The notes beneath the pieces were generated by a model that searched no databases, was not told the origin of the DNA, and saw only the letters and a program-made list of their open reading frames with translations. A stretch of 34,967 nt of DNA, from positions 1 through 34,967 of IMG/VR virus record IMGVR_UViG_3300008108_000508. One strand, given 5' to 3'. Shown here piece after piece: positions 1-8,724 of the stretch (positions are counted from its first letter, which is position 1; every line of letters starts with the position of its first letter). Both the position numbers and the translations under genes were made by a program. The DNA comes from a virus.

Positions 1-103
1 AGATAATTCTACGTCGGTTATTGTTTGATTCCGAGATTAAAGTGGTGAGAGAACCCATCCCACTACGTGTGATACTACTATTCGCATTGCAATCAAATGC
101 CAT
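1..103 (-). CDS. Partial CDS (5' end only), unknown phage tail protein
   Basis: An ATG at 103 opens a frame that runs without a stop to the window edge, giving 34 codons. The protein begins MAFDCNANSSITRSG and continues to RRRII. A purine-rich GGGGA lies just upstream and could act as a ribosome binding site. The RTATTTATW box at 119-127 lies 15 bases upstream, as it does ahead of other genes here. The gene follows the hub protein and a small unknown gene, so it is probably another baseplate or tail component. The visible part is too short to assign a family. The start is chosen over the ATG nine bases upstream because that frame (ATG GGG ATG TGA) closes at once. Confidence 0.6.
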   Translation of the reverse strand, partial: MAFDCNANSSITRSGMGSLTTLISESNNNRRRII

Positions 104-118
104 CACATCCCCATTATT

Positions 119-127
119 TATAAATAC
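119..127 (-). promoter_or_regulatory. RTATTTATW box upstream of the leftmost gene
   Basis: On the coding strand this reads GTATTTATA, 15 bases before the ATG at 103. It is one of nine copies of a box placed 14-28 bases before minus-strand start codons wherever the intergenic space is long enough. A promoter role is inferred from position only. Confidence 0.4.
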
Positions 128-145
128 AAATATACGAAAAAATAA

Positions 146-517
146 TTAAACTTCCAAATCATTTTTTTGCTTAAACTGTAATAAGTTTGGAAGATACAAT
201 TGAAGTTTTGGTATTTTTGGAGCCAATAAACGTATTGCTTTAAAATTAGAATCCTTTATTTGCTCATCAGTACCAATCAATCTCCAATTTAAATTTACAT
301 GTGTATAAAATGGATTATCTATAAATTTACTAAACCCTATATAATCCACTTCATATATAGTTGATTCAGTATCGTTTGCTTTTTGTATAAAATATCTTGT
401 TATATATCCTCTTTTATAATCCGTTTGAGTTGGTGTTGCCACATGAGTTTTTATCTTTATACTATTATAAAGTACATCAGGACTATTTATTTTTTTATAT
501 CGATTAATATCTAACAT
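146..517 (-). CDS. Hypothetical phage protein, 123 residues
   Basis: This is a complete 123-residue frame, from the ATG at 517 to the stop at 146-148. The start follows the hub gene stop by one base, so the two are almost certainly cotranscribed and perhaps translationally coupled. The protein is soluble-looking, with mixed polar and aromatic residues (for example VNLNWRLIGTDEQIKDSNF) and no membrane segment or signal peptide. Its C-terminal third is rich in Leu, Pro and Lys (LLAPKIPKLQLYLPNLLQFK). I do not recognise a family. Position directly after a hub gene suggests a small baseplate accessory, but that is inference from context only. A longer gap with a putative promoter box follows it. 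Confidence 0.75.
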   Translation of the reverse strand: MLDINRYKKINSPDVLYNSIKIKTHVATPTQTDYKRGYITRYFIQKANDTESTIYEVDYIGFSKFIDNPFYTHVNLNWRLIGTDEQIKDSNFKAIRLLAPKIPKLQLYLPNLLQFKQKNDLEV

Positions 518-518
518 A

Positions 519-2801
519 TTATCTTGATTGTCTAAAGCTTCCTTCTACATCAGTTTTCCATAACATATCGGTTATAGTATGTTTAACTGATGTTACTTGG
601 AAAAACCCTGTTGTTTCGTAATTTTTAGGTAACCCCAACACTTTGAACTTATCACCTCTTTTAATACCACTTAACCCATGTATTGTAAATGTAAATTTAA
701 TTGGCATAATAGGACCAACCCCACCCGGTTCAGTTTGTACTGCCGTTTTATCGTTTTGATTTTTGAAAAATTCAAAAACTGCTTGGTCATTGTATGCGAC
801 CGTAAATGTACTTACCTTCAAGTCTGCCTCAAATGGATATTTATCATCAAAATGCGGTCTGGGCATCAATCCAACTTTATCCAAAAACAATTGTAAGTTT
901 TTGATTTTTGCTTCCTCAAGTTCCTCATCAGTAGGACCTTCAGGTGGTGTAGCATCTTTTGGTGGTGGTGGTTCTTCTCTCCTTCTTACTTCTTTTAAAA
1001 TCTGGTCCTCTTTATTAGTAAATAATCCTACTTTATCTTTTGATTTAACATCCTTTTGACTCCCATTGATTGTCTGTCCTAATCTATTTCCAATTATCTG
1101 ATTCATTTTTGCACCACCAATATCCATATCCAATGATGCATCTATAAAAATAGAATTAACTCCAGCCAATACGAATTGATATGGTTCTTGTGGACCTGTT
1201 GGTGTTAAATTCATATCAACAACTCTTAATTCAGTATCATTCTCATCAGACATTATTTGGAAATCCCACAATCCACCTGCGGCTGCTGACATTCCATTTA
1301 ATATTTGATATAATGCATTTCTCATAGAAAAGTTTTTGGTCTCTAATATTCCCTTTGCAAAATCTAAATTCACATAAAGGTCATCTAAAAATCCCCATTG
1401 GCCATTCTTTTTATTCAATGCTTCAAATGTACCATCTACTTTAGGACTAACAATAACTCTACCACCAGCAACACCATTTGCTATTTCTCCTGCCGCTGGG
1501 AACATGATTGGTCGAGCGGAATCATTTACATTAACCACAGAACAATCATCAATTGCTTTATCACTTACACCATTATCGGTTGGGCTATTTGCTGCTTTAA
1601 CTAAATCAAATAAAGGAGCGGTTTTATTTGGTATAAATAATTTTTTCTTATCAGTACTAAATATTTTTGGAAATGCACAACAAACTGTGGTTTTTGTATT
1701 TATTTGTGTTTTTACAATGTTTCCCCCAATCATAAACCCCTCAATACCAATTTGGTTAAGTATTTCCATCAATGTACCAAAACGTATATAAGATTCATCC
1801 TTTATAATTTCCGTTCCTGATGGGAATTCTTGAGTCACTCCACCTACATTTGCTTCTTCATCATTTAACGATATTCCAAACAATTCAGTTCCACCCACAC
1901 ATTCATTTACTTTTGCTTTTACAGTTTCATCAACATTTATAAAATTAGAAGGATTTGCTACCAATGGGTTTACTATTAAAGATGATACTCTAGTAGTTCT
2001 TCTATTTGATGGCAATCTATTAAAAGCCATCATAAATCTTTTTTTACCCAAATTGGTTTCACCAGATATTTGTGAAGTACTATATTCCGGTTCTGTTATT
2101 TTTTCGTCATTTTCTGAATCTTCTGAATTATCGGCTCCCATAAAATAAGCAGGTAATTCGGTAAATCCCGTACACTTAACACTTATCTCATAAGTATCTG
2201 CGGTAGATGAAATACCACCTCCAGTTATAAATCCTAAATAGTTATCATAAGTACCATTTGAGTTTGCCCTTGCAGCATTTACATTTTTAAAACTTTGAAA
2301 ATTTGCTACTGTACCAGCACCTAATGTGGGACTATATGAATTTAACGATTCAGGTACATTCCAACCCCATTCCAAAAAAATAGAATATCCAGGTTCTAAA
2401 AAATATTCACACAAAGTATCTAATTGTCCTTTGGTGTAGCATGTTATAGTGAACGATGCTTTTCTACTTAACGTACCAGCCCCTTCATCGATTTCAATAG
2501 ATGTAATATTTGGTTTAGGCCTAAATCCAGAATCATTTGTTTCCGCATAAACTGGGCCCCCTCCCCAGGTAGTTCCTAATGTACCACTGGATGTACCATT
2601 TCCGTATATAGACCCATTTTCACCAGCTGCTTTAAATAATCCAAAATTAGGATTAGACAACAACATAAGCCCTCCGCCAACACCAGAGGATACTCTAACC
2701 CAAGCATTTAATTGCGATATGTTTTGAATATTACCAATTCTGTTATCTAATGCCTTTTTTACATACCCCGCTAAATTTGATAAATTAGGAAAACTTGACA
2801 T
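519..2801 (-). CDS. Baseplate hub protein, probable
   Basis: This 760-residue protein has the layout of phage hub/tail proteins at the centre of the baseplate. The N-terminal half contains a beta-rich region (residues about 95-215) with CTGFTELPAYFMGAD near its end. A middle part (about 490-570) includes YQILNGMSAAAGGLWDFQIM and DMDIGGAKMNQIIGNRLGQT. An acidic, proline-rich linker (about 600-630, RREEPPPPKDATPPEGPTD) follows. The C-terminal domain (about 695-760, FTFTIHGLSGIKRGDKF to KTDVEGSFRQSR) resembles the 'G-I-x-G-I-x-x-G' then 'F-Q-V-T-x-V-x-H-x-I' then 'W-x-T-x-x-E-G' pattern that ends many hub proteins. It lies three bases after the LysM/gp53-like gene. Assignment to gp27 specifically is not secure; a hub or tail-tip role is the best reading. 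Confidence 0.7.
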   Translation of the reverse strand: MSSFPNLSNLAGYVKKALDNRIGNIQNISQLNAWVRVSSGVGGGLMLLSNPNFGLFKAAGENGSIYGNGTSSGTLGTTWGGGPVYAETNDSGFRPKPNITSIEIDEGAGTLSRKASFTITCYTKGQLDTLCEYFLEPGYSIFLEWGWNVPESLNSYSPTLGAGTVANFQSFKNVNAARANSNGTYDNYLGFITGGGISSTADTYEISVKCTGFTELPAYFMGADNSEDSENDEKITEPEYSTSQISGETNLGKKRFMMAFNRLPSNRRTTRVSSLIVNPLVANPSNFINVDETVKAKVNECVGGTELFGISLNDEEANVGGVTQEFPSGTEIIKDESYIRFGTLMEILNQIGIEGFMIGGNIVKTQINTKTTVCCAFPKIFSTDKKKLFIPNKTAPLFDLVKAANSPTDNGVSDKAIDDCSVVNVNDSARPIMFPAAGEIANGVAGGRVIVSPKVDGTFEALNKKNGQWGFLDDLYVNLDFAKGILETKNFSMRNALYQILNGMSAAAGGLWDFQIMSDENDTELRVVDMNLTPTGPQEPYQFVLAGVNSIFIDASLDMDIGGAKMNQIIGNRLGQTINGSQKDVKSKDKVGLFTNKEDQILKEVRRREEPPPPKDATPPEGPTDEELEEAKIKNLQLFLDKVGLMPRPHFDDKYPFEADLKVSTFTVAYNDQAVFEFFKNQNDKTAVQTEPGGVGPIMPIKFTFTIHGLSGIKRGDKFKVLGLPKNYETTGFFQVTSVKHTITDMLWKTDVEGSFRQSR

Positions 2802-2804
2802 AAA

Positions 2805-3092
2805 TTATTTTATAAAATTACTGTTTATTTGAATGTAGTTTAATGGTATTCTTAATATAGTACCATCTTGCAATCCCATTGGTGCATCATGTATATTATT
2901 CGCCGCAGCGATTATCCACCACAATGATGAATCTTCGTAATATTGAAATGCCAATGTATCCAGTCTGTCACCAGTTTCGGTCATTACATAAACATCCGTA
3001 TCCTTTAATGGAATATTTGGGTATATTCTTGTTCTATATACTTCTCTGCCATCAAAAGTTTTTTTAGTAGGATTATTTCTATATCTGCTCAT
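2805..3092 (-). CDS. Baseplate wedge-like protein with LysM-type fold (gp53-like)
   Basis: A 95-residue protein. After a basic N-terminus come the residues TETGDRLDTLAFQYYEDSSL and then WWIIAAANNI, ending with GTILRIPL. This GDxLdxLAxxyYxDssLWWIIaaaNN..IxIP layout is that of LysM-like phage baseplate proteins (T4 gp53 C-terminal part, gpX-type tail proteins). In tails these small domains tie the wedge or hub together rather than bind cell wall. It sits between a tube-initiator-like gene (11 bases upstream) and the hub gene (3 bases downstream), which supports a baseplate role. It is about half the length of T4 gp53, so it may correspond only to the LysM part. Confidence 0.7.
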   Translation of the reverse strand: MSRYRNNPTKKTFDGREVYRTRIYPNIPLKDTDVYVMTETGDRLDTLAFQYYEDSSLWWIIAAANNIHDAPMGLQDGTILRIPLNYIQINSNFIK

Positions 3093-3103
3093 AAGTTATA
3101 TAT

Positions 3104-5638
3104 TTAAAATTGCCCTTCGTTAGTTATATTACCAAAGGCATCAAATTGAGGACCGCTTACAAACTTTCTAGAAAATTTACCTTCGTTAGTTATATTACCA
3201 AAGGCATCAAATTGAGGTCCTGTATCTTTCTTCGTAAAACTAGAGATTGCGGATTTATTTCCGTCCGTTTCTTTATTAGCTTCTTTATTATTTAAAGTTT
3301 TTAAATTACCTTGTTTAAGAGTTTCGGATGATTCAACTTTGGTTGAATCTGCTGATATGTTAGAATCGCCTGCTTTTTGTGCGTTAGTTGATGTAGTTGG
3401 TTTATCATTCATTGGTGGAACTGAATTATTTGCCCCCAATCTAGAAAATCCATAAAACTTTTTAGCATCGGTTGTACCTTTTGCTTCCAATATTTTTAAA
3501 GTAATGGAAACATCTACAACCATTGGTAATTTGTAATCTTTCATCGAAACATCTTTACCATTAACCTTTACCTTTTCGGATACTCCAATAGAACCAATTT
3601 CCCAACCACCATTATCATCTACAGCGTATGATAGAGATTCAATATAAGTAGCTCTACGTTTATATAAACTACCCAATGTGAATTCTACAAATGGAGGAAC
3701 TGCGTATGGACCGGAGTAACCCTGTGGGTATGTTAATCCAGTTAAAAAGTTTAATCGTTGCCAACATGCTATGTGTTGTGTAGGTGTTGTTGAATATACT
3801 TTAAAATTAAAACTTACACTTCTTTCTATACTTGAATATGTGTAATAATTAAAAGGAGAACCTATAAACTTTGCACTATCCCATGATGGTGATATTGTTT
3901 CCGATATACCACTTACAGTTGCTCTAAAACTTACAACCTCTCCTGTATGAATTGATTTGAATTTAAGAATTATAAAATCATGGTCATCTAATAGTGTACC
4001 ATCTCTTAATTGGAGAGGGTCAGATGTGTATACTGTTTTTTCATTTAAGAAATCCAACTTATCTGAACTATCTATGCCATATTTTGTTTTTAAAGATACT
4101 GCCTTTTTACCGGTTTTACTATTTTTCTCCGTTGAATACATATTTTTTGTCACATCGGACCTGGACAATCCAGAAATAGTACCACCGGTCGAAGTAACCG
4201 CACTGCTTGCTTGTACTAATGCTTGTAATTTTGTTGATAAATCATTTCTTAATTTTACATCATCTTGTGTTTCATCTACAGTATTAGAATATACAATTTT
4301 ACCCCCAGCAGTATCCGCTGTCTCACCAATTTTTTTACCAGCTGCAATAGATTGTTGCCCTAATTTTCTACCAGATTCTAATCCGGGTTTTGTTTCAGTA
4401 TCTGCCGATTTAACTTTATCGGCGGATTTTGCAAATGGGTTTTGTTTTACATTTAAAGCGCCTACATTACCTTTTATTGCATCAATTTGCTTTTTATTAT
4501 CAGGATTTTGAGTTTCTTTTTGTACTTTTGATAGAAGTATAGTGGAAAGGTCATTTCTTAACTTTGCATCATCCTGTGTTTCATCAACAGTATCGGAATA
4601 TCTAATTATTGAATCTGCTCCAGTTGATGACCCGCCATCTTTAGTATCACCAACTTTTTTACCAGCTGATAATTGTTGTTGTCCTACTTTTTTTGCTTGC
4701 GATAATTTTTGTTCACTTTCTTTTTTAATATCACCAATTTTTTCACCTAACTTAGCAAATGGATTTTTTGAAGTAGTTATAGATTTTCCTTTAGGAACTA
4801 ATTCATCTACTCTTTTTTTAACAGCTGGGTCAGCATTTTCTTTTGTACCTTGTGCAACTAATATAGATGAAAGGTCATTTCTTTTGAAATAATCCTCATC
4901 AATTGGATTAATCGTATCTGAATATCTCGCCGTGCTATCATATTGAACATCATTTTCACCTTTTTTCGCAAGGTTTTGTGCACCTTGCTTTGGTGCTCCA
5001 AATAGTTTTTTCTTAACTTCACCTTTTAGTAAATTAATACCACCACCTAATATTTGGTTACCTATTTGTTTTGGAGTTCCTTTTGCATTTTGAGCTAAAA
5101 ACTTTCCAGCTAAATTACCAGCACCATCTCCTTTAATTTTAGCAAGTGTAACCATAGTATCCGGTTCTTTACCTGCTTTAAATTCTTTATTTAAAAATAT
5201 ACGGGTTGGTATTAGTTTTTGTGGAAGTTGTACACCTATTTTATTTAATAATTCTAATCCTTTTTCTTTTCCTTTTTCAAATGCGTTTCCTAAAAGACCA
5301 CTATCTGATGAATTGTTTGGATTAACCGAATCTTTCATTACAGAAACCATTTCGGTTTTTTGTGTACTTAATTTAAAAATATCAGTACCATATATAATAG
5401 GTCCTGCTAACTTAGATATAATTCTTAACCCAGTTACTTCTTCTTCAATTCTTGTTTCTTTTGTTCTTGATGATAAATTTCTTCTTAGTATTTGGGCCCC
5501 TTTAAATGGCAAATTCATAGCACCAGTAGATGAACGTAATTCTATATCTTTACTATTACGAATTTCGTACTTTTCAGCAGCTGTTTGACCATCTACTAAT
5601 TGTTTTGTTTTAAATAAATCTATTAATGCTTTTCCCAT
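3104..5638 (-). CDS. Baseplate / tail-tube initiator-like protein with internal repeats
   Basis: An 844-residue protein. Residues about 1-235 include KGAQILRRNLSSRTKETRIE and a segment of predicted helices. Residues about 238-480 hold two full copies and a third partial copy of a unit that begins RYSDT(V/I)xxxxDDxxLRNDLS and continues with NPFAK and (K/R)KxGQQxxxAGKKxG; the period is roughly 105 residues. Residues about 520-740 form a beta-rich domain (WDSAKFIGSPFNYYTYSSIE, CWQRLNFLTGLTYPQGY, PPFVEFTLGS), recalling the domain of tube-cap proteins such as T4 gp48/gp54. The last 42 residues are a tandem repeat of GPQFDAFGNITNEG(K/Q)F. The gene sits between tape measure and LysM/gp53-like gene, two bases after the tape measure stop. 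Tube-initiator is an inference from position and the C-terminal domain. Confidence 0.55.
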   Translation of the reverse strand: MGKALIDLFKTKQLVDGQTAAEKYEIRNSKDIELRSSTGAMNLPFKGAQILRRNLSSRTKETRIEEEVTGLRIISKLAGPIIYGTDIFKLSTQKTEMVSVMKDSVNPNNSSDSGLLGNAFEKGKEKGLELLNKIGVQLPQKLIPTRIFLNKEFKAGKEPDTMVTLAKIKGDGAGNLAGKFLAQNAKGTPKQIGNQILGGGINLLKGEVKKKLFGAPKQGAQNLAKKGENDVQYDSTARYSDTINPIDEDYFKRNDLSSILVAQGTKENADPAVKKRVDELVPKGKSITTSKNPFAKLGEKIGDIKKESEQKLSQAKKVGQQQLSAGKKVGDTKDGGSSTGADSIIRYSDTVDETQDDAKLRNDLSTILLSKVQKETQNPDNKKQIDAIKGNVGALNVKQNPFAKSADKVKSADTETKPGLESGRKLGQQSIAAGKKIGETADTAGGKIVYSNTVDETQDDVKLRNDLSTKLQALVQASSAVTSTGGTISGLSRSDVTKNMYSTEKNSKTGKKAVSLKTKYGIDSSDKLDFLNEKTVYTSDPLQLRDGTLLDDHDFIILKFKSIHTGEVVSFRATVSGISETISPSWDSAKFIGSPFNYYTYSSIERSVSFNFKVYSTTPTQHIACWQRLNFLTGLTYPQGYSGPYAVPPFVEFTLGSLYKRRATYIESLSYAVDDNGGWEIGSIGVSEKVKVNGKDVSMKDYKLPMVVDVSITLKILEAKGTTDAKKFYGFSRLGANNSVPPMNDKPTTSTNAQKAGDSNISADSTKVESSETLKQGNLKTLNNKEANKETDGNKSAISSFTKKDTGPQFDAFGNITNEGKFSRKFVSGPQFDAFGNITNEGQF
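3107..3222 (-). repeat. Tandem C-terminal repeat in the 844-residue baseplate protein
   Basis: Two copies of a unit of about 45 bases encoding GPQFDAFGNITNEG(K/Q)F lie at about 3107-3152 and 3175-3222. They are nearly identical at DNA level over the block whose plus strand reads ttatattaccaaaggcatca, which points to recent duplication of the gene end. Confidence 0.8.
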
Positions 5639-5640
5639 CG

Positions 5641-8418
5641 TTATACTTTAGCGTATGAATTCGAACTATTTCTAGCAACTACCTTCCCTATATTAGAAGT
5701 AACTTTTTGACCATCTATATTTACGGCTATTTTACCAGCTATTAAGTCTGCTCGTAATCCTTTTATTTCATCAATTAACTCACCGGTTCTATCACCACCG
5801 CCTTCGGCTCCTTCGGCTCCACCTTCACCCTCACCACCTCCAAATAAACTAGCCCCAATAGCACCTACTGCACCTACTGCTAATAATACAGGAATGGCTG
5901 CCAATCCCATAGTACTTAACAATGCCAATGAACCTGCTAATACAGTAAATGAAGCGGCCATTGCTAAGATTCCGGCTGCTGCTTCTAAATTGAGTAATGG
6001 TAATACATTAACCAATAAATCACTTATACTTCCAACAATCATAACAATACCGGCTGCTATTGATTCTACCACACTACCAATTGCATTTCCAATTGATTCA
6101 ACTAATGGTGCTAATAAACTCAATCCAAACGCAAATAATGTAAAAGCGGCCCCTAATGCCAAAATTACGGCAACTCCCAACCAACCCACAGTTCCGGCAG
6201 TTGCACCAAATGATGCTAATCCTGCTCCTAATGCTATCAATCCTGCCCCAGCTGGTGCTCCTAAAAGTGCAACACCAGCCAATCCAATTACACCCAATGT
6301 CATTAAAGCAAATCCTAATGCAGTTGGTATTAAGGTTAATGCACCAAATAATACTTTTGTAGTACCCATTGCTTCCAAACCTTCAGCAAGATATAATAAT
6401 GCAATTCCAGCATTAGTACCAAATGCACCAATACCCAAAAGTGATGGGATACCAACTACCATAAGAAGTAAACCCAATGCAGTTGGTATTAAGTTCAATG
6501 CACCAAATAATACTTTTGTAGTACCCATTGCTTCCAAACCTTCTGCTAAACTTTTTAAACCATCTCCAGCTTTTTCTCCCGGACCAGATACTTTACCACC
6601 AGCATCATCAGATTGTGTAACTGAATCTGTTATGGATTCTGTGGGATTTGATGGTAAATCAGGTGCACCAGGTTTTTTTCCTCCAAAAAAATCTTTTGCT
6701 TTACCAAAAGTATCTTTTGCAAAATCACCAGCTGTTTTAAAGTTACCTGCTATTTCTGATGTTTGTCCGATTGCACCACTTAATCCACTTACAAACCCAC
6801 CCAAAGGACCTGTTGTTATTGCAGTTAATCCTTCCGTCATCGAATTGAATGCTCCATTTATCTGCCCACCTATTGTTGCTGCTTCTTCCTGTTGGGTAAC
6901 CATTTTTTGTAATTCTTCAACGGAAGTACCTAATAATTCGGCTGTTTTTTTCTTTTGGAAATAATCCATTTTATTAAACGCATCAACACCGCCTAATGCA
7001 TCTAATGTCTCTTGAGTAGCTCCTGCAATATCCCCTTCGTATGCTAATGCTCTTGCTCTATCTAAATTAATATTTTTACCAAGCATTGCACCCAATTCCA
7101 GTTCACTATTAATAGAATTTTCAAAATCTAAAAGGTTATCAGCAACTCCGCTCATGGTTTTTAAACTAACACCCATCTTAGCGGCTTGAACTGCAGCTTG
7201 TTGCATATTCTTTCCTCCATCTTTACCAAATAATGCAAATTCTTCAGCAGATGCGGCCATATCAGCCATTACAGCTGCTGGTACTACTCCAGCTGTTTTT
7301 GCCATTTCCTTAGCTCCATTTGCTAAGTTTTGTGCAGTTTCAATACTATTACCATTTAAACGAGCAAGGTTACCAGTTAATTTTGCGGCCTCAGTTCCAC
7401 TTATACCCATATTAGTGGCCATAAGGTTTGTATTCAATTGGTTCTGGAATGTTACATCATTCAAACCACCCATTTCTTCGGATAATCCTTTAGCAACATC
7501 ATTAGCGGAATCAAATACAGTTCCTAATGCAGTAGCAGATACAGTTGCACCTCCTAAGAAACCACCCATCTCTCTGGTTGTTTTTCCTAGTTTTGTCATA
7601 GCTACTCCAGCTCCCACCAATGTCATTCTAAGCATTCCAGCTGGTCCACTAGCAAATAATTGTGCAGTAGCAATTATACCTTTTAAAGTTTTCTTTATAC
7701 CTTCGTATGCTGCTATTTGCCCTTCTACTATTTCTTTTTGTTCCTTACTTACAGTTGATAATTTTGTGGCTATACTATATCCCTTATCCATCTCATTAAC
7801 CATCTTACCCATCGCCACAAATTGCTCTTTGGTTATAAGGCCGGAATCAAAATCGGCTTCTAATTTAGCTAAAATTTCCTTCTTTTGAGCTTTATACTCC
7901 TCAGATATTGCTTTTTGGCGTTCTACATCTTCAGGTCCTGTTTCTGCTAATTGTTGTTGTAAAGTTGCCATTTTACCAACATCAGATACTCTTTCTTGCA
8001 TATATTCCGCTTGTTCAGCGGTTACCTTTCCTGAATCTAAAAGTGTTGTAAGACTTTGTTTTGAAACCGTTAATGCTCGTGTTTGTTCACTTGTTAAACC
8101 TGAATAAACTTTACTTATTGATTCAATACCAGTAAGAATACTACCAAATTCTTTCTTTGTTTCTCTTGCTATATTGCGTGACCTTTCCTGCTCAGCATTT
8201 TTTTTCTTTTGTGCCTTTTCAGTTATACTAATAGCCTTACCCAACTCTCGCATATCGGCAACCTCTTGTTCGGTAAGTTCAGTACCCTTTTCAAGAAGTT
8301 TATTATACTTCTCTCTGGCTGCTCTTAATTCTTCAATATTCTTAATACTTACCTTCTCTCCGATTGGTTTTGCCTTTTCGGGTTTCTTTGGAGTTGATTC
8401 TTCTTTCTTATCTGCCAT
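5641..8418 (-). CDS. Tail tape measure protein
   Basis: A 925-residue protein. The N-terminal third is highly charged and helical (KKEESTPKKPEKAKP, KAQKKKNAEQERSRNIARET), consistent with coiled coil. The middle is Ala/Gly/Met-rich helix (TNMGISGTEAAKLTGNLARL). Residues about 620-850 contain several strongly hydrophobic helices (ALGLLLMVVGIPSLLGIGAF, LGVAVILALGAAFTLFAFGL), and a Gly/Glu-rich hinge comes near the end. This layout is typical of tape measure proteins, which set tail length inside the tube and carry membrane-active helices for DNA entry. A 53-codon tandem duplication is visible. The gene follows a gp26-type/frameshift chaperone pair and precedes baseplate genes, exactly where a tape measure is expected. 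T4 gp29 is shorter, and tape measure length usually scales with tail length. Confidence 0.9.
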   Translation of the reverse strand: MADKKEESTPKKPEKAKPIGEKVSIKNIEELRAAREKYNKLLEKGTELTEQEVADMRELGKAISITEKAQKKKNAEQERSRNIARETKKEFGSILTGIESISKVYSGLTSEQTRALTVSKQSLTTLLDSGKVTAEQAEYMQERVSDVGKMATLQQQLAETGPEDVERQKAISEEYKAQKKEILAKLEADFDSGLITKEQFVAMGKMVNEMDKGYSIATKLSTVSKEQKEIVEGQIAAYEGIKKTLKGIIATAQLFASGPAGMLRMTLVGAGVAMTKLGKTTREMGGFLGGATVSATALGTVFDSANDVAKGLSEEMGGLNDVTFQNQLNTNLMATNMGISGTEAAKLTGNLARLNGNSIETAQNLANGAKEMAKTAGVVPAAVMADMAASAEEFALFGKDGGKNMQQAAVQAAKMGVSLKTMSGVADNLLDFENSINSELELGAMLGKNINLDRARALAYEGDIAGATQETLDALGGVDAFNKMDYFQKKKTAELLGTSVEELQKMVTQQEEAATIGGQINGAFNSMTEGLTAITTGPLGGFVSGLSGAIGQTSEIAGNFKTAGDFAKDTFGKAKDFFGGKKPGAPDLPSNPTESITDSVTQSDDAGGKVSGPGEKAGDGLKSLAEGLEAMGTTKVLFGALNLIPTALGLLLMVVGIPSLLGIGAFGTNAGIALLYLAEGLEAMGTTKVLFGALTLIPTALGFALMTLGVIGLAGVALLGAPAGAGLIALGAGLASFGATAGTVGWLGVAVILALGAAFTLFAFGLSLLAPLVESIGNAIGSVVESIAAGIVMIVGSISDLLVNVLPLLNLEAAAGILAMAASFTVLAGSLALLSTMGLAAIPVLLAVGAVGAIGASLFGGGEGEGGAEGAEGGGDRTGELIDEIKGLRADLIAGKIAVNIDGQKVTSNIGKVVARNSSNSYAKV
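6311..6543 (-). repeat. Internal tandem duplication in the tape measure gene (period 159 bases)
   Basis: Two copies of a roughly 74-base segment encode EGLEAMGTTKVLFGAL(N/T)LI followed by PTALG, one at about 6311-6384 and one at about 6471-6543. They are offset by exactly 159 bases (53 codons) and differ at only a few bases. The unit covers one hydrophobic helix. Confidence 0.85.
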
Positions 8419-8445
8419 TTATTCAATAATTTTCTAAAATTAAAC

Positions 8446-8658
8446 TTATTTTAGTTTTTTTATTTTTTCTTCAAATTCTCTAGTCATTTTTTCAATTTCT
8501 TTCATATCATTCACCAAATGAGGTGGGATTCCAGCTTTTTCAGCTTTTTTTATAATAGTGTTTGCTGCACCAGTACTTAACCCATTAAAGAAATTAGATA
8601 CAAATCTATCAGCTAAACTGAATATACCTTCTTTTTTAATTTGTTTGTTATTTTTCAT
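8446..8658 (-). CDS. Small hypothetical protein upstream of tape measure
   Basis: A 70-residue, very basic and helical protein. It begins MKNNKQIKKEGIFSLADRFV and ends with a charged helix (MTREFEEKIKKLK). It lies between the frameshift chaperone region and the tape measure, and it is the first gene after the intrinsic terminator at 8701-8724. A putative promoter box lies 19 bases before its ATG. I do not recognise a family. Position suggests a role with the tape measure, for example a further chaperone or initiator, but nothing in the sequence shows it. Confidence 0.7.
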   Translation of the reverse strand: MKNNKQIKKEGIFSLADRFVSNFFNGLSTGAANTIIKKAEKAGIPPHLVNDMKEIEKMTREFEEKIKKLK

Positions 8659-8677
8659 ATTCGGCGTGTTTATATTC

Positions 8678-8686
8678 TATAAATAT
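8678..8686 (-). promoter_or_regulatory. RTATTTATW box after terminator, before the tape measure operon
   Basis: ATATTTATA on the coding strand, 19 bases before the ATG at 8658 and just downstream of the terminator at 8701-8724. The order terminator, box, start codon fits a promoter restarting transcription for the tape measure and baseplate genes. Confidence 0.45.
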
Positions 8687-8690
8687 CGGC

Positions 8691-8724
8691 AAATAAAAAA
8701 GTGAGGATATTATCGTATCCTCAC
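8691..8724 (-). terminator. Intrinsic terminator after the tail chaperone region
   Basis: On the minus strand, GTGAGGATA, loop CGATAA, TATCCTCAC makes a perfect 9-bp stem, followed by TTTTTTATTT. The stop codon TAA of the upstream frame falls in the loop, so the last four codons (VRIR) form one arm of the hairpin. Confidence 0.9.

Noticed and set aside
5894-6964. Plus-strand frame of 356 codons opposite the tape measure
   Set aside because: Biased Pro/Asn/Ala composition as expected for the complement of Ala/Gly/Leu-rich helices; no start signals; tape measure frame is well supported.
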